NCBI RefSeq assembly: GCF_001894945.1
Contig: NZ_BCXE01000021.1
Location: 1-64,000, forward strand
Direction: 5' to 3'
DNA length: 64,000 nucleotides
Source: Rhodococcus ruber NBRC 15591
GTDB lineage: Bacteria; Actinomycetota; Actinomycetes; Mycobacteriales; Mycobacteriaceae
Shown one piece after another: positions 33,517-42,029 of this stretch. The notes under the pieces were generated by a model, which was given only the letters and a program-made list of their open reading frames with translations, had not been told where the DNA came from and searched no databases. The position numbers and the translations under genes were made by a program. The first letter of the stretch is position 1; every line of letters begins with the position of its first letter.

Positions 33517-34182
33517 GTGTACGTGGTGGTCATGGGTTGCGGCCGGGTGGGTTCCTCCCTGGCTGCGGCGCTCGTCCGGCTGGGCAACGAGGTGGCCGTC
33601 ATCGATCGCGACCCGAGCGCGTTCCTTCGGCTCGGCCCGGACTTCCCGGGACACACGATCGTGGGGATGGGCTTCGATCGGGACGTGCTGGTGCGGTCCG
33701 GCATCGAGCGGGCCGACGCGTTCGCCGCGGTCTCGTCCGGGGACAATTCGAACATCATCTCGGCCCGGGTGGCCCGGGAGACCTTCGGTGTCGAGCGCGT
33801 CGTCGCCCGCATCTACGATGCCAAGCGCGCCGCGGTGTACGAGCGCCTCGGGATCCCGACCGTCGCCACGGTGCCGTGGACGACCGACCGGTTCCTGCAC
33901 AACCTCACCCACGAGAGCCAGACCGCCAAGTGGCGGGATCCGACGGGCACCGTCGCCGTCGCCGAGGTCTCGGTGCACGAGGACTGGATCGGCCGCAACG
34001 TCACCGACTTCGAGGCGGCGACCCATTCGCGGGTCGCGTTCGTCATCCGCTTCGGCACCGGGGTCCTACCCGACCGGAAGACGGTGCTGCAGGCCGACGA
34101 CCAGGTCTACATCGCGGCCGTCTCGGGCACCGTCGCCGAGGCGATCGCCCTCGCCGAACAGCCCCCCGCGGCCGACGACTGA
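33517..34182 (+). CDS. ceoB: K+ transport regulator CeoB (RCK/TrkA type)
   Basis: A 221-residue RCK protein: Rossmann NAD(H)/nucleotide site VMGCGRVGSSLAAAL, an acidic residue closing strand 2 (VAVIDRD), then a C-terminal RCK_C (TrkA_C) domain from about residue 140 with VLQADDQVYIAAV. Such subunits gate K+ channels or transporters in response to nucleotides. GTG 33517 follows GGAG with 6-nt spacing; GTGs further in would cut the Rossmann strand. ceoC follows after 61 bp, and the KimA-type importer is divergent 177 bp away. Confidence 0.9.
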   Translation: MYVVVMGCGRVGSSLAAALVRLGNEVAVIDRDPSAFLRLGPDFPGHTIVGMGFDRDVLVRSGIERADAFAAVSSGDNSNIISARVARETFGVERVVARIYDAKRAAVYERLGIPTVATVPWTTDRFLHNLTHESQTAKWRDPTGTVAVAEVSVHEDWIGRNVTDFEAATHSRVAFVIRFGTGVLPDRKTVLQADDQVYIAAVSGTVAEAIALAEQPPAADD

Positions 34183-34243
34183 CCGTCCGGTGCCAGCAGG
34201 CGCAGCCGAACACACGACCCGGACATCACCGAGAGGATCGCCG

Positions 34244-34897
34244 ATGAAGGTGGCCATTGCGGGGGCGGGAGCCGTCGGGCGCTCCATCGCGCGCGAACTG
34301 ATCCGCAACCACCACGACGTCATGCTGCTCGAGCGCAAGCTCGAGCACGTCGAGCCCGACTCCGTGCCCGATGCCAAGTGGGTGCACGCCGACGCCTGCG
34401 AGCTGAGCCTGCTCGAGGCCGCACAACTCGAGCAGTACGACGTGGTGATCGCCGCGACCGGCGACGACAAGGCGAACCTGGTGCTGAGCCTGCTTGCCAC
34501 CACCGAGTTCGGGGTCGCGCGGGTCGTCGCGCGCGTCAACGACCCGCGCAACGAGTGGCTGTTCGACGAGTCGTGGGGGGTCGACGTCGCCGTCTCCACG
34601 CCGCGCATGCTGGCGTCGCTGGTCGAGGAGGCCGTCTCGGTCGGCGATCTGGTCCGGCTGATGACACTGCGCAAGGGCGCGAACCTGGTCGAGATCACCC
34701 TGCCGGACACCACCGCGCTGGCCGGGAAACCGGTGCGCAAACTGCAACTGCCCCGGGACGCGGCCCTGGTGACGATCCTGCGCGGGGGCCGCGTCATCGT
34801 CCCGCAGCCCGACGACCCGCTCGAAGGCGGCGACGAACTGCTGTTCGTCGCCGCGGACGAGGTGGAACAGGAACTGCGGGGAGCGCTCGGGCTCTAG
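34244..34897 (+). CDS. ceoC: K+ transport regulator CeoC (RCK/TrkA type)
   Basis: A second RCK protein (217 residues) with IAGAGAVGRSIARELIRNHHDVMLLERK as nucleotide-binding fold, VIAATGDDKANLVLSLLA, and a C-terminal RCK_C domain with LEGGDELLFVA. It is a paralogue of CeoB; the two probably form hetero-oligomers. Stop 34897 lies 4 bp before the stop of the convergent DUF3159 gene. M. tuberculosis Rv2691-Rv2692 are arranged the same way. Confidence 0.9.
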   Translation: MKVAIAGAGAVGRSIARELIRNHHDVMLLERKLEHVEPDSVPDAKWVHADACELSLLEAAQLEQYDVVIAATGDDKANLVLSLLATTEFGVARVVARVNDPRNEWLFDESWGVDVAVSTPRMLASLVEEAVSVGDLVRLMTLRKGANLVEITLPDTTALAGKPVRKLQLPRDAALVTILRGGRVIVPQPDDPLEGGDELLFVAADEVEQELRGALGL

Positions 34898-34901
34898 CGG
34901 A

Positions 34902-35579
34902 TCAGCGGACGTCCTGGTCGGGGCCGTCGGCGGCCCGGCCCGGCCCGGTCTCGATCGGCTCGTCGACCGTCTCGGGCGCCGGTTCGACGACCCGATCAGC
35001 GCGGCGCACGGCCCACAACGTGACCAGCAACGCCACCGCAGTCAGCGGCCATCCCATGCCGATGCGGGCCACGGCGAGCCAGCCGGTCCGGTCGGCGTCG
35101 TACAGCTCGTGTTGCACGAGGTAGCGGGCCGCGAACACGAGCGCCCACGCCGCCGTCGCGATGTCGTAGGCGCGCACGGCGACACGGTGCCGCCGCCAGG
35201 ACGATCCCTGCCCGTTGAGCATGCCCCAGATCACGCCGACCAGGGGTCGCCGCACCAGGACGGACAGGACGAAGCCGGCGGCGTACAGCAGACTGGTGTA
35301 GATGCCGAAGAGGAAGTATCCCTTGGCGTCGCCGGTGCGATAGGCGATGAACGCGCACACACCCACACCGAGGAACCCTGAGACGGCGGGTTGGACGGGA
35401 GTGCGCTGGACGAGCCGCCACACGAGCACGGCGGTGGCCGCGGCGAGGGCGGCCCAGATCGCGGCGGTCAGACCCCAGATGCTGTTGACCGGAACGAACA
35501 CCAGCACGGGCACGGTCGACGAGACCAACCCGCTGAGTCCACCGAGTTGTTCCAGAACCGTCTGCTGCTTCTCGCTCAC
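34902..35579 (-). CDS. DUF3159 membrane protein
   Basis: A 225-residue protein with about five to six TM segments (SSTVPVLVFVPVNSIWGL, IWAALAAATAVLVW, AYDIATAAWALVFAARYLV, WPLTAVALLVTLWAV). Actinobacteria-specific family of unknown function, counterpart of Rv2693c. The C-terminal 30 residues are acidic and Pro-rich. GTG 35579 (VSEKQQTVLEQLGG) is chosen at the conserved N-terminus. Its constant placement beside the K+ regulators and an OB-fold protein hints at, but does not show, a link to ion transport. Confidence 0.83.
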   Translation of the reverse strand: MSEKQQTVLEQLGGLSGLVSSTVPVLVFVPVNSIWGLTAAIWAALAAATAVLVWRLVQRTPVQPAVSGFLGVGVCAFIAYRTGDAKGYFLFGIYTSLLYAAGFVLSVLVRRPLVGVIWGMLNGQGSSWRRHRVAVRAYDIATAAWALVFAARYLVQHELYDADRTGWLAVARIGMGWPLTAVALLVTLWAVRRADRVVEPAPETVDEPIETGPGRAADGPDQDVR

Positions 35580-35649
35580 TCCTACGAGGGTGCCACAGCT
35601 CAGCTCAGGGGCGGGTGGCGCCGGGTACGGGCGCGGGGCGACGACCGGG

Positions 35650-36027
35650 TCAGGCCCGCTCGCGCAGTTCGTAATACGGGTTGTAGAGGACCTTCGCGCC
35701 GTCGCGTTCGCCGACGCGGCCGCGCACGAGCAGCGTCTTGCCCGGCTCGATGCCCGGGATGCGGCGACGTCCGATCCACACGAGCTTGACGGCTTCGGTG
35801 CCGTCGAACAGTTCCGCCTCGACGGCGGCGCTGGCGGCCTTCGGGCACGCCTCGACACTGCGGAGGCGGCCGAACATGGTCACTTCCTCCCCGCGCGCAC
35901 AGTCGCAAGCGCGGCGGGCCCCGGTCGCCTGGGCGGTTTCGGCGATCTCCTCGGCGTCGAGCTGTTCGAGATCTTCCGTGAGCCGACGGGTGAGTCGGCG
36001 GAAGTAACCGGCTGCGGCGGTTGCCAT
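35650..36027 (-). CDS. OB-fold nucleic acid binding domain protein
   Basis: A 125-residue protein. An N-terminal helix (YFRRLTRRLTEDLEQLDAEEI) precedes a five-strand OB-fold region (EVTMFGRLRSV...VEAELFDGTEAVKLVWIGRRRIPGI...LLVRGRVGERDGAKVLYNPYYEL). The fold resembles tRNA-synthetase-like anticodon or RecG-type wedge domains, suggesting nucleic-acid binding. ATG 36027 has GGAG 6 nt upstream. It is the counterpart of Rv2694c. No partner is evident beyond the DUF3159 neighbour 70 bp downstream, with which it may be co-transcribed. Confidence 0.85.
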   Translation of the reverse strand: MATAAAGYFRRLTRRLTEDLEQLDAEEIAETAQATGARRACDCARGEEVTMFGRLRSVEACPKAASAAVEAELFDGTEAVKLVWIGRRRIPGIEPGKTLLVRGRVGERDGAKVLYNPYYELRERA

Positions 36028-36162
36028 AGCGTGCTCCTGGAACGGGCGCGGCACGGGTCGCGGGCCGCGCATGGGGCTTTCCTGAGGGCCACTGTAGACC
36101 TATCGGGACAGGGCAACCACTCCGGTTCCCACCTGCGCCGACGGGTCCGGCAGGATCGGGGC

Positions 36163-36891
36163 ATGCCCTCCGTGAACAGCTCCCCCGAACGCCACGCGAC
36201 CAGGGCTGTCGTCGCCGTGATCCTGCCCGGAACAGGCTCCGACGCGCACTTCGCCGAGCGTGCGTTCGCGGGTCCGCTCGCCGCCACCGGAGTACGCACC
36301 GTCGCGGTCGACCCGGATCCGGCACGCGTGGTCGGCAGCTACGTCGATGCCCTCGACCGGGCCGCGGCCGAGGGGCCGGTGCTGGTGGGCGGCGTATCGC
36401 TCGGGGCCGCGGTCGCACTGCGATGGGCGGCCGAGAATCCCGGACGCACCGTCGGCGTGCTGGCTGCGCTGCCGGCGTGGACGGGCTCACCGGACGCCGC
36501 ACCGGCGGCGGCGAGCGCCCGATGGACCGCCGGGGAGCTACGTACCCACGGGCTGGCTGCGGTGACCGCCGCGATGGTGGCGTCCAGCCCCGCGTGGCTC
36601 GGGACGGAACTGGCCCGCTCCTGGCGGTCGCAGTGGCCGGGCCTGCCGGCGGCGCTCGACGAGGCATCCCGATACCGGGCCCTGGACCTGCACGAGCTGC
36701 AGGCCGTGGAGGTGCCGGTCGGCATCGCCGCCGCCGTGGACGACGCGGTCCATCCCCTCGCGGTCGCGCAGGAATGGTGTGCCCACCTGACGCGGGCCGC
36801 GCTGGGCACCGTCACCCTCGCCGAGATCGGCGCCGACCCGTCCGTACTGGGAACGACCTGCCTGAAGGCGCTGCGGCGCGTCCGGGGCTGA
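36163..36891 (+). CDS. Small alpha/beta-fold hydrolase
   Basis: A 242-residue alpha/beta hydrolase. It has an oxyanion segment ILPGTGSDAHF, the nucleophile elbow GGVSLGA (GxSxG intact) and a C-terminal Asp/His region with AAVDDAVHPLAVA. No signal peptide, so cytoplasmic. Substrate unknown. It corresponds to Rv2695. ATG 36163 is preceded at 6 nt by CAGGAT, a possible leaderless -10. It is convergent with DUF3710 (12 bp between stops). Confidence 0.8.
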   Translation: MPSVNSSPERHATRAVVAVILPGTGSDAHFAERAFAGPLAATGVRTVAVDPDPARVVGSYVDALDRAAAEGPVLVGGVSLGAAVALRWAAENPGRTVGVLAALPAWTGSPDAAPAAASARWTAGELRTHGLAAVTAAMVASSPAWLGTELARSWRSQWPGLPAALDEASRYRALDLHELQAVEVPVGIAAAVDDAVHPLAVAQEWCAHLTRAALGTVTLAEIGADPSVLGTTCLKALRRVRG

Positions 36892-36903
36892 CGGATCGGA
36901 CCG

Positions 36904-37740
36904 TCAGAAACCGAGCTGCTGCATCGCCGAGCCCGACTCGCCGTGCCGCGGGCGCGTCTGTGGTGCCGGCTGCTGAGGCGGTGCCGGCTGCTGAGGTGCC
37001 GGCTGCTGAGGTCCCGGCTGCTGAGGTCCCGGCTGCTGAGGTCCCGGCTGCTGGGGCGTCGGCTGCGCTGCCTGCTGCGCGGCTGCGTGCTGCTGCTGCT
37101 GTGCGGCGGCGGCTAGTTGCTCGGCAAGAGCCTTCGGCAGCACCACCGGCAACGGCGTGCGCACCGGGTGCGGATCCTGGCCGCGACGCACGACGGTTTC
37201 GGCGACGATGCTGCGTGCGGTCTCCACCAGCGGCGAATCAGCCGTCACCGAACCGGCCGGCCCGGCGACCACGCAGCGGATCATCCACCGGTAACCGTCG
37301 ACCCCCAGAAAGCGCAGATCCGCGTTCGGGGTGCTGCCCTGCAGTTCCCGGCCCCACGGTCCGCTCTCGATGCTGACCGTCGCATTGTCGCGGCGCAGCG
37401 ATTCGGCCAGCTCGGCAGCCACCTCCCGCCACTGCCCCGGAGACTTCGGCGCCGCGTACGCGGAGACGGTGATCCGTCCGTGCTGGGTCACCAGATGCAC
37501 GGCCTGGGGTTGACCGTTCGGCGCCATCTCCACCTGGATCTGCCCACCCGGCGGCAGCGGCACGAGGACCGACCCGAGGTCGAGCCGGCCGCCGACCGCG
37601 TCCTCGCCGATGTCGTCGATGTCGTAGGGACCGCCCTGCGGCACCGGTGTCTCGTCTTCCCCGGGCATGGGCGCGAACTCAGCCTCGTCCGCGAGTCCGG
37701 GTGCTTCGGCGTCCCGGTTCTTCCGGCGTCGTCCGAACAT
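36904..37740 (-). CDS. DUF3710 family protein with Gln/Pro repeat tail
   Basis: A 278-residue protein. Residues about 35-210 are the DUF3710 core (LVPLPPGGQIQVEM, HLVTQHGRITVSAYAAPKSPGQWREVAAELAESL, LRFLGVDGYRWMIRCVVAGPAG). The tail from about 215 is Gln/Ala-rich then has PQQPG/PQQPA pentapeptide repeats encoded by 15-bp DNA repeats (about 36966-37058), ending GSAMQQLGF. Unknown function, counterpart of Rv2696c. The dut gene ends 1 bp upstream of its ATG, so the two are probably one operon with dut first. Confidence 0.88.
   Translation of the reverse strand: MFGRRRKNRDAEAPGLADEAEFAPMPGEDETPVPQGGPYDIDDIGEDAVGGRLDLGSVLVPLPPGGQIQVEMAPNGQPQAVHLVTQHGRITVSAYAAPKSPGQWREVAAELAESLRRDNATVSIESGPWGRELQGSTPNADLRFLGVDGYRWMIRCVVAGPAGSVTADSPLVETARSIVAETVVRRGQDPHPVRTPLPVVLPKALAEQLAAAAQQQQHAAAQQAAQPTPQQPGPQQPGPQQPGPQQPAPQQPAPPQQPAPQTRPRHGESGSAMQQLGF
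36966..37058. repeat. 15-bp repeats coding PQQPx tail of DUF3710 protein
   Basis: About six imperfect copies of a 15-bp unit (GGCTGCTGAGGTCCC and variants) encode PQQPG or PQQPA. Copy number can change without a frameshift. Confidence 0.75.
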
Positions 37741-37741
37741 G

Positions 37742-38218
37742 TCAGGAACCTTCCTTCACCAGACCTGCGTGCCCACCGCTCGATCCGTATCCTCCGGCGC
37801 CTCGGCTGGTGTCGTCGAGAGAGTCGACCTCGACGAAGTCGACGAGTTCCACCTTCTGCACGAGCAGTTGGGCGATGCGGTCGCCACGACGCAGCTCGAC
37901 CGCGCGGTCGGGATCGTGGTTGATCAGGCACACCTTGATCTCGCCGCGGTAGCCCGCATCCACCGTCCCGGGGGTATTGACCACCGAGAGCCCGAACTTC
38001 GCGGCCAGGCCGGAACGCGGATGGATCAGACCCACCGTGCCGACGGGCAGGGCCACCGCGATGCCGGTCCCCACCAGCGCTCGCCGCCCGGGCTCGAGGG
38101 TCACGTCCACCGTGGTGCACAAGTCCACGCCGGCGTCGCCGGTGTGTGCGCGGGCGGGCACAGGAATCCCCGGGTCCAGACGGAGCAGAGGGACGGCTGG
38201 AAGATCGGTCACGTGCAC
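37742..38218 (-). CDS. dut: Deoxyuridine triphosphatase
   Basis: A 158-residue trimeric dUTPase with all five motifs: [10 protein letters not shown] (I), [11 protein letters not shown] (II), [20 protein letters not shown] (III), [10 protein letters not shown] (IV) and the Gly-rich C-terminal arm [14 protein letters not shown] (V). It hydrolyses dUTP to dUMP. GTG 38218 and GTG 38212 are both possible starts. It is divergent from the DUF3093 gene (13 bp apart), so the two promoters overlap. Confidence 0.95.
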   Translation of the reverse strand: MHVTDLPAVPLLRLDPGIPVPARAHTGDAGVDLCTTVDVTLEPGRRALVGTGIAVALPVGTVGLIHPRSGLAAKFGLSVVNTPGTVDAGYRGEIKVCLINHDPDRAVELRRGDRIAQLLVQKVELVDFVEVDSLDDTSRGAGGYGSSGGHAGLVKEGS

Positions 38219-38231
38219 CGAGACTACTCTG

Positions 38232-38741
38232 ATGGACGTGTCTCGAACCTCTCGACCCGACGCGGATGCGCAGCAGACGACCGACGTGCCGGTCTACTCC
38301 GAACGGATGTGGGTGCCGCTGTGGTGGTGGCCCCTCGGCCTGGGCGTGGCCGCGCTGCTGGCCGCGGAACTGCACATGGGGGCGCCCGGTCTGCAAGCCT
38401 GGCTGCCGTACGTGCTGCTGCTGCCGTTCCCTGTCTGGGCGCTCGTGTGGCTGTCCCGTCTGCGGTTGGAGGTGACGGGCGGGGAACTGATCGTCGGCCG
38501 GGCGCACCTGCCGCTCGAGGTGATCTCCCGCGCTGTCGTGGTGCCGGCGTCGGCGAAGAGCGCCGCCCTGGGCCGCCAGCTCGACCCGGCGGCATACGTC
38601 CAGCACCGCCCGTGGATCGGGACGATGGTGCTCGTCGTGCTGGACGACCCGGACGACCCCACCCCGTACTGGCTGATCAGCACCAGGCGGCCCGCGGAGC
38701 TGCAGGCCGCCCTGGGATGCGCCGACCACTCCGGACACTGA
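38232..38741 (+). CDS. DUF3093 membrane protein
   Basis: A 169-residue protein with two adjacent TM segments ([34 protein letters not shown]) followed by a soluble beta-rich C-terminal domain ([20 protein letters not shown]...[16 protein letters not shown]). Unknown function, counterpart of Rv2698. TACTCT (38225-38230) lies 7 nt before GTG 38238, so a leaderless start at 38238 (two codons later) is equally likely. Confidence 0.88.
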   Translation: MDVSRTSRPDADAQQTTDVPVYSERMWVPLWWWPLGLGVAALLAAELHMGAPGLQAWLPYVLLLPFPVWALVWLSRLRLEVTGGELIVGRAHLPLEVISRAVVVPASAKSAALGRQLDPAAYVQHRPWIGTMVLVVLDDPDDPTPYWLISTRRPAELQAALGCADHSGH

Positions 38742-38770
38742 ACCGGGCACGGCCGGTCAGCGCGATCGTC

Positions 38771-38845
38771 CGGGACTCAGCGTGGACAGTCCCGCCGGGA
38801 CTCAGGCTGCACAGTCCCGCCGGGACTCAGGCTGCACAGTCCCGG
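38771..38845. repeat. 25-bp tandem triplication at 3' end of DUF4193 gene
   Basis: Three head-to-tail 25-bp units (38771-38795, 38796-38820, 38821-38845); the last two are identical except at the final base, the first has a few changes. Each unit begins CGGGACT and ends AGTCCCG(C), so each can fold into a 7-bp-stem hairpin. The third unit contains the end of the minus-strand gene (RDCAA-stop). Confidence 0.85.
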
Positions 38846-39129
38846 CAGATCATCACGCCGTTCTCGTCGCTGGCGAGCCGGCTGCGGTGGTGTACCAGGA
38901 AACAGCTCGAGCAGGTGAACTCGTCGGCCTGCTTGGGCACCACCCGGACCGACAGCTCCTCGCCGGACAGATCGGCGCCGGGCAGCTCGAAGGACTCCGC
39001 GGTATCCGACTCGTCGACGTCCACGACGGCGGACTGCGCCTCGTTGCGTCGCGCCTTCAGTTCTTCGAGTGAATCCTCCGACACCTCGTCGGTTTCGGTT
39101 CGCCTCGGTGCGTCGTAGTCAGTCGCCAT
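38827..39129 (-). CDS. DUF4193 zinc-ribbon protein
   Basis: A 100-residue acidic protein. The C-terminal half has CSSC (residues about 77-80) and CRDC (about 95-98), a likely zinc ribbon. The N-terminal part (DYDAPRRTETDEVSEDSLEELKARRNEAQSAVVD) is charged and helical. Small conserved actinobacterial protein of unknown function (Rv2699c counterpart). It resembles RNA-polymerase-associated zinc proteins only in general terms. ATG 39129 is preceded by GAGGTAGAGG. Its last codons are tandemly repeated downstream. Confidence 0.9.
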   Translation of the reverse strand: MATDYDAPRRTETDEVSEDSLEELKARRNEAQSAVVDVDESDTAESFELPGADLSGEELSVRVVPKQADEFTCSSCFLVHHRSRLASDENGVMICRDCAA

Positions 39130-39496
39130 TTCCTCTACCTCTAGTCCTCGTGCAGGTGCCCGGCCGGAGGACACTGTTCATGTCCTTCGGCGGGGGCAAC
39201 GCCCGACCGTCTCCGGAAGTTCCCGCCGACCGTGTCCGGGTCCCGGACACGACCCGGGCCTCCCGCTGTCGAAAGCCCGATCATCGAATCTTCGACGACC
39301 TGGGCCGCCGAACAATAGCGGAAGTACCCACAGAAGCCGTAACCGATACACGCGATCCGGGGAAATGTCGGTCAATTGTCACCAACACCACAGCAACTCG
39401 AGACATTCCACCGTTCGCCCGCCTTCGCGGACCCCCCCGGGGATGCCCTCTACAGTGGTCGCACACACCCCTTGGAGATGCGAGAGGCAGGGCGCC
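39130..39496. other. 367-bp divergent intergenic region DUF4193/cei
   Basis: No supported ORF lies here; a 65-codon minus-strand ORF starting with TTG is low-complexity Arg/Pro-rich and rejected. The sequence is less G/C-rich in 39310-39410. TACAGT (39451-39456) is a possible -10 for cei, and TATTGT on the minus strand near 39315 a possible -10 for DUF4193. It probably holds both promoters. Confidence 0.4.
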
Positions 39497-40180
39497 GTGG
39501 TTTCCCTGATCACCGAAGGCCGGGCGCGTGACGAACGCGGCCGGCCGTTCCCCCGCCGCCGCGTCGTGCCGGCCGCGGCACTGTTCGCGATTCTGGCTAC
39601 GGTCGGGATCGTGGTGTGGGCATCGGTGTTCGCCGGTTCCGACCCGGTATCCCGGACCGTGGCATGCAACGCCCCGCCGACCGTGCCGTCGGAGCCCGGA
39701 GGACCGCAACCGGCCCCCCTCGGCGAGGTGGTCGACCGGTCCGTCCTGCTCGACGTCGAGCCCGCTCCCCTGGCGGCGACGCGGGTGCGGGTGTTCAACG
39801 CCAACGGTGAACGTGGCCAGGCGACCCATGTGGCCACCCAGCTGGCCGAGTACGGCTTCGCGAGCGCACCGGACGTCCAGGCGGGCAACGACCCCGTCTA
39901 CGTCGACCAGAACATGCAGTGCCACGGTCAGATCAGGTTCGGGGCGGCCGGAGCCGCAGCTGCCAGCACGGTGTGGCTGGTCGCACCGTGCGCCGAACTC
40001 GTCCGCGACGACCGTGCCGACGACACCGTCGACCTCGCCCTGGGCACCTACTCCAAGGAGATCGCGCCCAACGCCGATGCCGAGGAGGTGCTGCAGTCGC
40101 TGCGGGAGGCGCCGGTGGGTGCGGCCGCCGCGCCGCTGGACATCGACCTGCTGGCGGCGGCCCGCGACGCCCGCTGCTGA
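39497..40180 (+). CDS. cei: Cell envelope integrity protein Cei (LytR_C domain)
   Basis: A 227-residue protein with a basic cytoplasmic start, one TM segment (VVPAAALFAILATVGIVVWASVF) and an extracytoplasmic LytR_C domain (RVRVFNANGERGQATHVATQLAEYGF...LGTYSKEIAPNADAEEVLQSL). M. tuberculosis Rv2700 is needed for envelope integrity; LytR_C domains are associated with cell-wall glycopolymer attachment proteins. GTG 39497 is chosen. Cys residues at two places may form a disulfide outside the membrane. It is convergent with suhB (13 bp between stops). Confidence 0.87.
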   Translation: MVSLITEGRARDERGRPFPRRRVVPAAALFAILATVGIVVWASVFAGSDPVSRTVACNAPPTVPSEPGGPQPAPLGEVVDRSVLLDVEPAPLAATRVRVFNANGERGQATHVATQLAEYGFASAPDVQAGNDPVYVDQNMQCHGQIRFGAAGAAAASTVWLVAPCAELVRDDRADDTVDLALGTYSKEIAPNADAEEVLQSLREAPVGAAAAPLDIDLLAAARDARC

Positions 40181-40193
40181 GCGCCGCGGACCG

Positions 40194-41090
40194 TCAGGCC
40201 GGGATCGGAGCGTCGGCGCCGAACGTGGCGAGCAGGTCCGCGAGCTGTGCTGCGACGCCGGGTGCAGCGGCGACGGTGATCTCGCCGACGTCGCCGCCAC
40301 CGGTCGGTAGCCGCACCCAGGCGCCCGCCTCCGCGGCGATCAGCGCACCGGCGGCCCAGTCCCACGGTTGCAGCCCGTGTTCGTAGTGGGCATCGACCCG
40401 GCCCGAAGCCACCATGCACAGGTCCAGGGCGGCCGCGCCGATCCGGCGGATGTCCCGCACTCTCGGCAGCAGCTCCGCCACCAGAAGGCCCTGTCGTTCG
40501 CGCCGGTGCGGCGCGTAGGAGAAGCCGGTCGCGACGAGTGCGTGGGCGATGTCCCCGACCGGGTTGCAGCGCAGACGCGTCACCGATCCCCCGGCGTCGG
40601 TGCGGGTGGCCCCCTCTCCGCGCGCGGCCGAGTAGACATCTCCGGCGGCGACATCGACCACCGCTCCCGCCACGGATCTTCCACCGACCTGGGCTGCTAT
40701 CGAGACCGCGTACGCGGGGATGCCGTACACGAAGTTCACCGTGCCGTCGATGGGGTCGACAACCCATCGGACACCGGTCGACCCGGCATCGGCGCCGCCC
40801 TCCTCTCCGAGGATCGCGTCGCCCGGCCGCGACCGGGTCAGCAGTCGCCGGATGAGGTCCTCGGTCTCGGTGTCCGCCATCGTCACCGGATCGGTGTCGG
40901 TGCTCTTCGATCGCACCGCGCCGGCCGTGCGAGCACCCGGGTCGGCGGCCGGGAACAGCTCGGGCCGCCGGGCGCGCACGTGGGCGGCGGCCGCCACCGC
41001 GACGTCCACGGCGATCTCCCGCAGCCGGGCCGGGTCCGTGGTGGCGTCGCGGGAAAGGGTGCAAGGGTGGGGATCCGGGGTGTCGGGCAC
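40194..41090 (-). CDS. suhB: Inositol-1-monophosphatase family protein SuhB
   Basis: A 298-residue Mg2+-dependent phosphatase: motif GEEGG, WVVDPIDGTVNFVYGIP (the DPxDGT metal motif) and QPWDWAAGALIAAEAGA. It dephosphorylates inositol-1-phosphate for phosphatidylinositol, LAM and mycothiol synthesis. Start is ambiguous: GTG 41090 is used, an upstream start at 41126 and later starts are possible. It is divergent from ppgK (122 bp), the same arrangement as in M. tuberculosis. Confidence 0.92.
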   Translation of the reverse strand: MPDTPDPHPCTLSRDATTDPARLREIAVDVAVAAAAHVRARRPELFPAADPGARTAGAVRSKSTDTDPVTMADTETEDLIRRLLTRSRPGDAILGEEGGADAGSTGVRWVVDPIDGTVNFVYGIPAYAVSIAAQVGGRSVAGAVVDVAAGDVYSAARGEGATRTDAGGSVTRLRCNPVGDIAHALVATGFSYAPHRRERQGLLVAELLPRVRDIRRIGAAALDLCMVASGRVDAHYEHGLQPWDWAAGALIAAEAGAWVRLPTGGGDVGEITVAAAPGVAAQLADLLATFGADAPIPA

Positions 41091-41153
41091 CCGAGTATCC
41101 GAACACACTGCGCGGTACGGCACCACCCGCGTTGCCGCCGCGTTCGCATTAGG

Positions 41154-41163
41154 GTGACGTCAC
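41154..41163. promoter_or_regulatory. GTGACGTCAC palindrome upstream of ppgK
   Basis: A perfect 10-bp palindrome in the 122-bp suhB/ppgK divergent spacer, about 50 bp before ppgK. It could be an operator for either gene; no regulator is known to me for this site. Confidence 0.25.
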
Positions 41164-41212
41164 GACAGCGGTTGCCCGCGGTGACTGTTCCGGTGACGAG
41201 AGGGAGCGCGAG

Positions 41213-41998
41213 ATGACGCAGACGACCCAGCCGGCCATGCCGGATCCGGACCTTCTGGGATTCGGTGTCGACGTCGGGGGCAGCGGCATCAAGGGCGGGG
41301 TCGTCGACATGTCCACGGGTGTTCTGGTGGGTGAGCGCATCAAGATCCTGACTCCCCAGCCGTCGACTCCGCAGGCGGTCGCGGACACCGTCGCCCGAAT
41401 CGTGGAGCAGGCGCAGTGGACCGGACCGGTGGGGGTCACCCTGCCCAGTGTGGTGACCGGTGGGGTGGCGCGTACGGCCGCGAACATCGATCCGGCATGG
41501 ATCGGCACCGACGCCCGGGCGTTGTTCGCTTCGGCTCTGGGGGATCGCCCAATCAGCGTGCTGAACGACGCGGATGCCGCCGGTCTCGCCGAGGACCGCT
41601 TCGGTGCGGCCAGGGACGCGTCGGGAGTGGTCGTCCTGCTCACCTTCGGAACAGGGATCGGCTCGGCGGTGCTGCACAACGGCGTTCTGTTGCCGAACAC
41701 CGAGTTCGGGCACATGGAGGTCGACGGGATGGAAGCCGAGCACCGCGCGGCGTCGTCGGTCAAGGAGAGCAACGAGTGGTCGTACAAGCGGTGGGCCAAG
41801 GAGGTCTCGCTGGTGCTGTCGCGGTTCGAGGCCCTGCTGTGGCCCGACCTGTTCATCGCCGGCGGCGGCATCAGCCGCAAGCACGAGAAGTGGATCCCGC
41901 TGCTGACCAACCGCACGCCCGTCGTTCCGGCCGCGTTGCGCAACACCGCCGGCATCATCGGGGCCGCGTGGGCTGCGAAAACAGGCGTCCACCCCTGA
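41213..41998 (+). CDS. ppgK: Polyphosphate glucokinase
   Basis: A 261-residue ROK-type kinase. GVDVGGSGIKGGVVD is the phosphate-1 motif, LNDADAAGLAEDRFG the glucose site, LLTFGTGIGSAVLHNG phosphate-2, and NTEFGHMEVDGMEAE carries the glucose-binding Glu/His. It phosphorylates glucose with polyphosphate or ATP. ATG 41213 has GGGAGCGCG upstream. sigA lies 134 bp downstream. Confidence 0.94.
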   Translation: MTQTTQPAMPDPDLLGFGVDVGGSGIKGGVVDMSTGVLVGERIKILTPQPSTPQAVADTVARIVEQAQWTGPVGVTLPSVVTGGVARTAANIDPAWIGTDARALFASALGDRPISVLNDADAAGLAEDRFGAARDASGVVVLLTFGTGIGSAVLHNGVLLPNTEFGHMEVDGMEAEHRAASSVKESNEWSYKRWAKEVSLVLSRFEALLWPDLFIAGGGISRKHEKWIPLLTNRTPVVPAALRNTAGIIGAAWAAKTGVHP

Positions 41999-42029
41999 GT
42001 CCTGCACATCGCGCACGACGGCGATCGTT

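Noticed and set aside
38771-38845. CRISPR-like repeat array
   Set aside because: The 25-bp units are directly abutting with no spacers and no cas genes nearby; they are tandem duplications of a gene end.
39178-39375. 65-codon minus-strand ORF in the DUF4193/cei gap
   Set aside because: TTG start, Arg/Pro/Gly-rich shadow-like composition and no ribosome-binding site.
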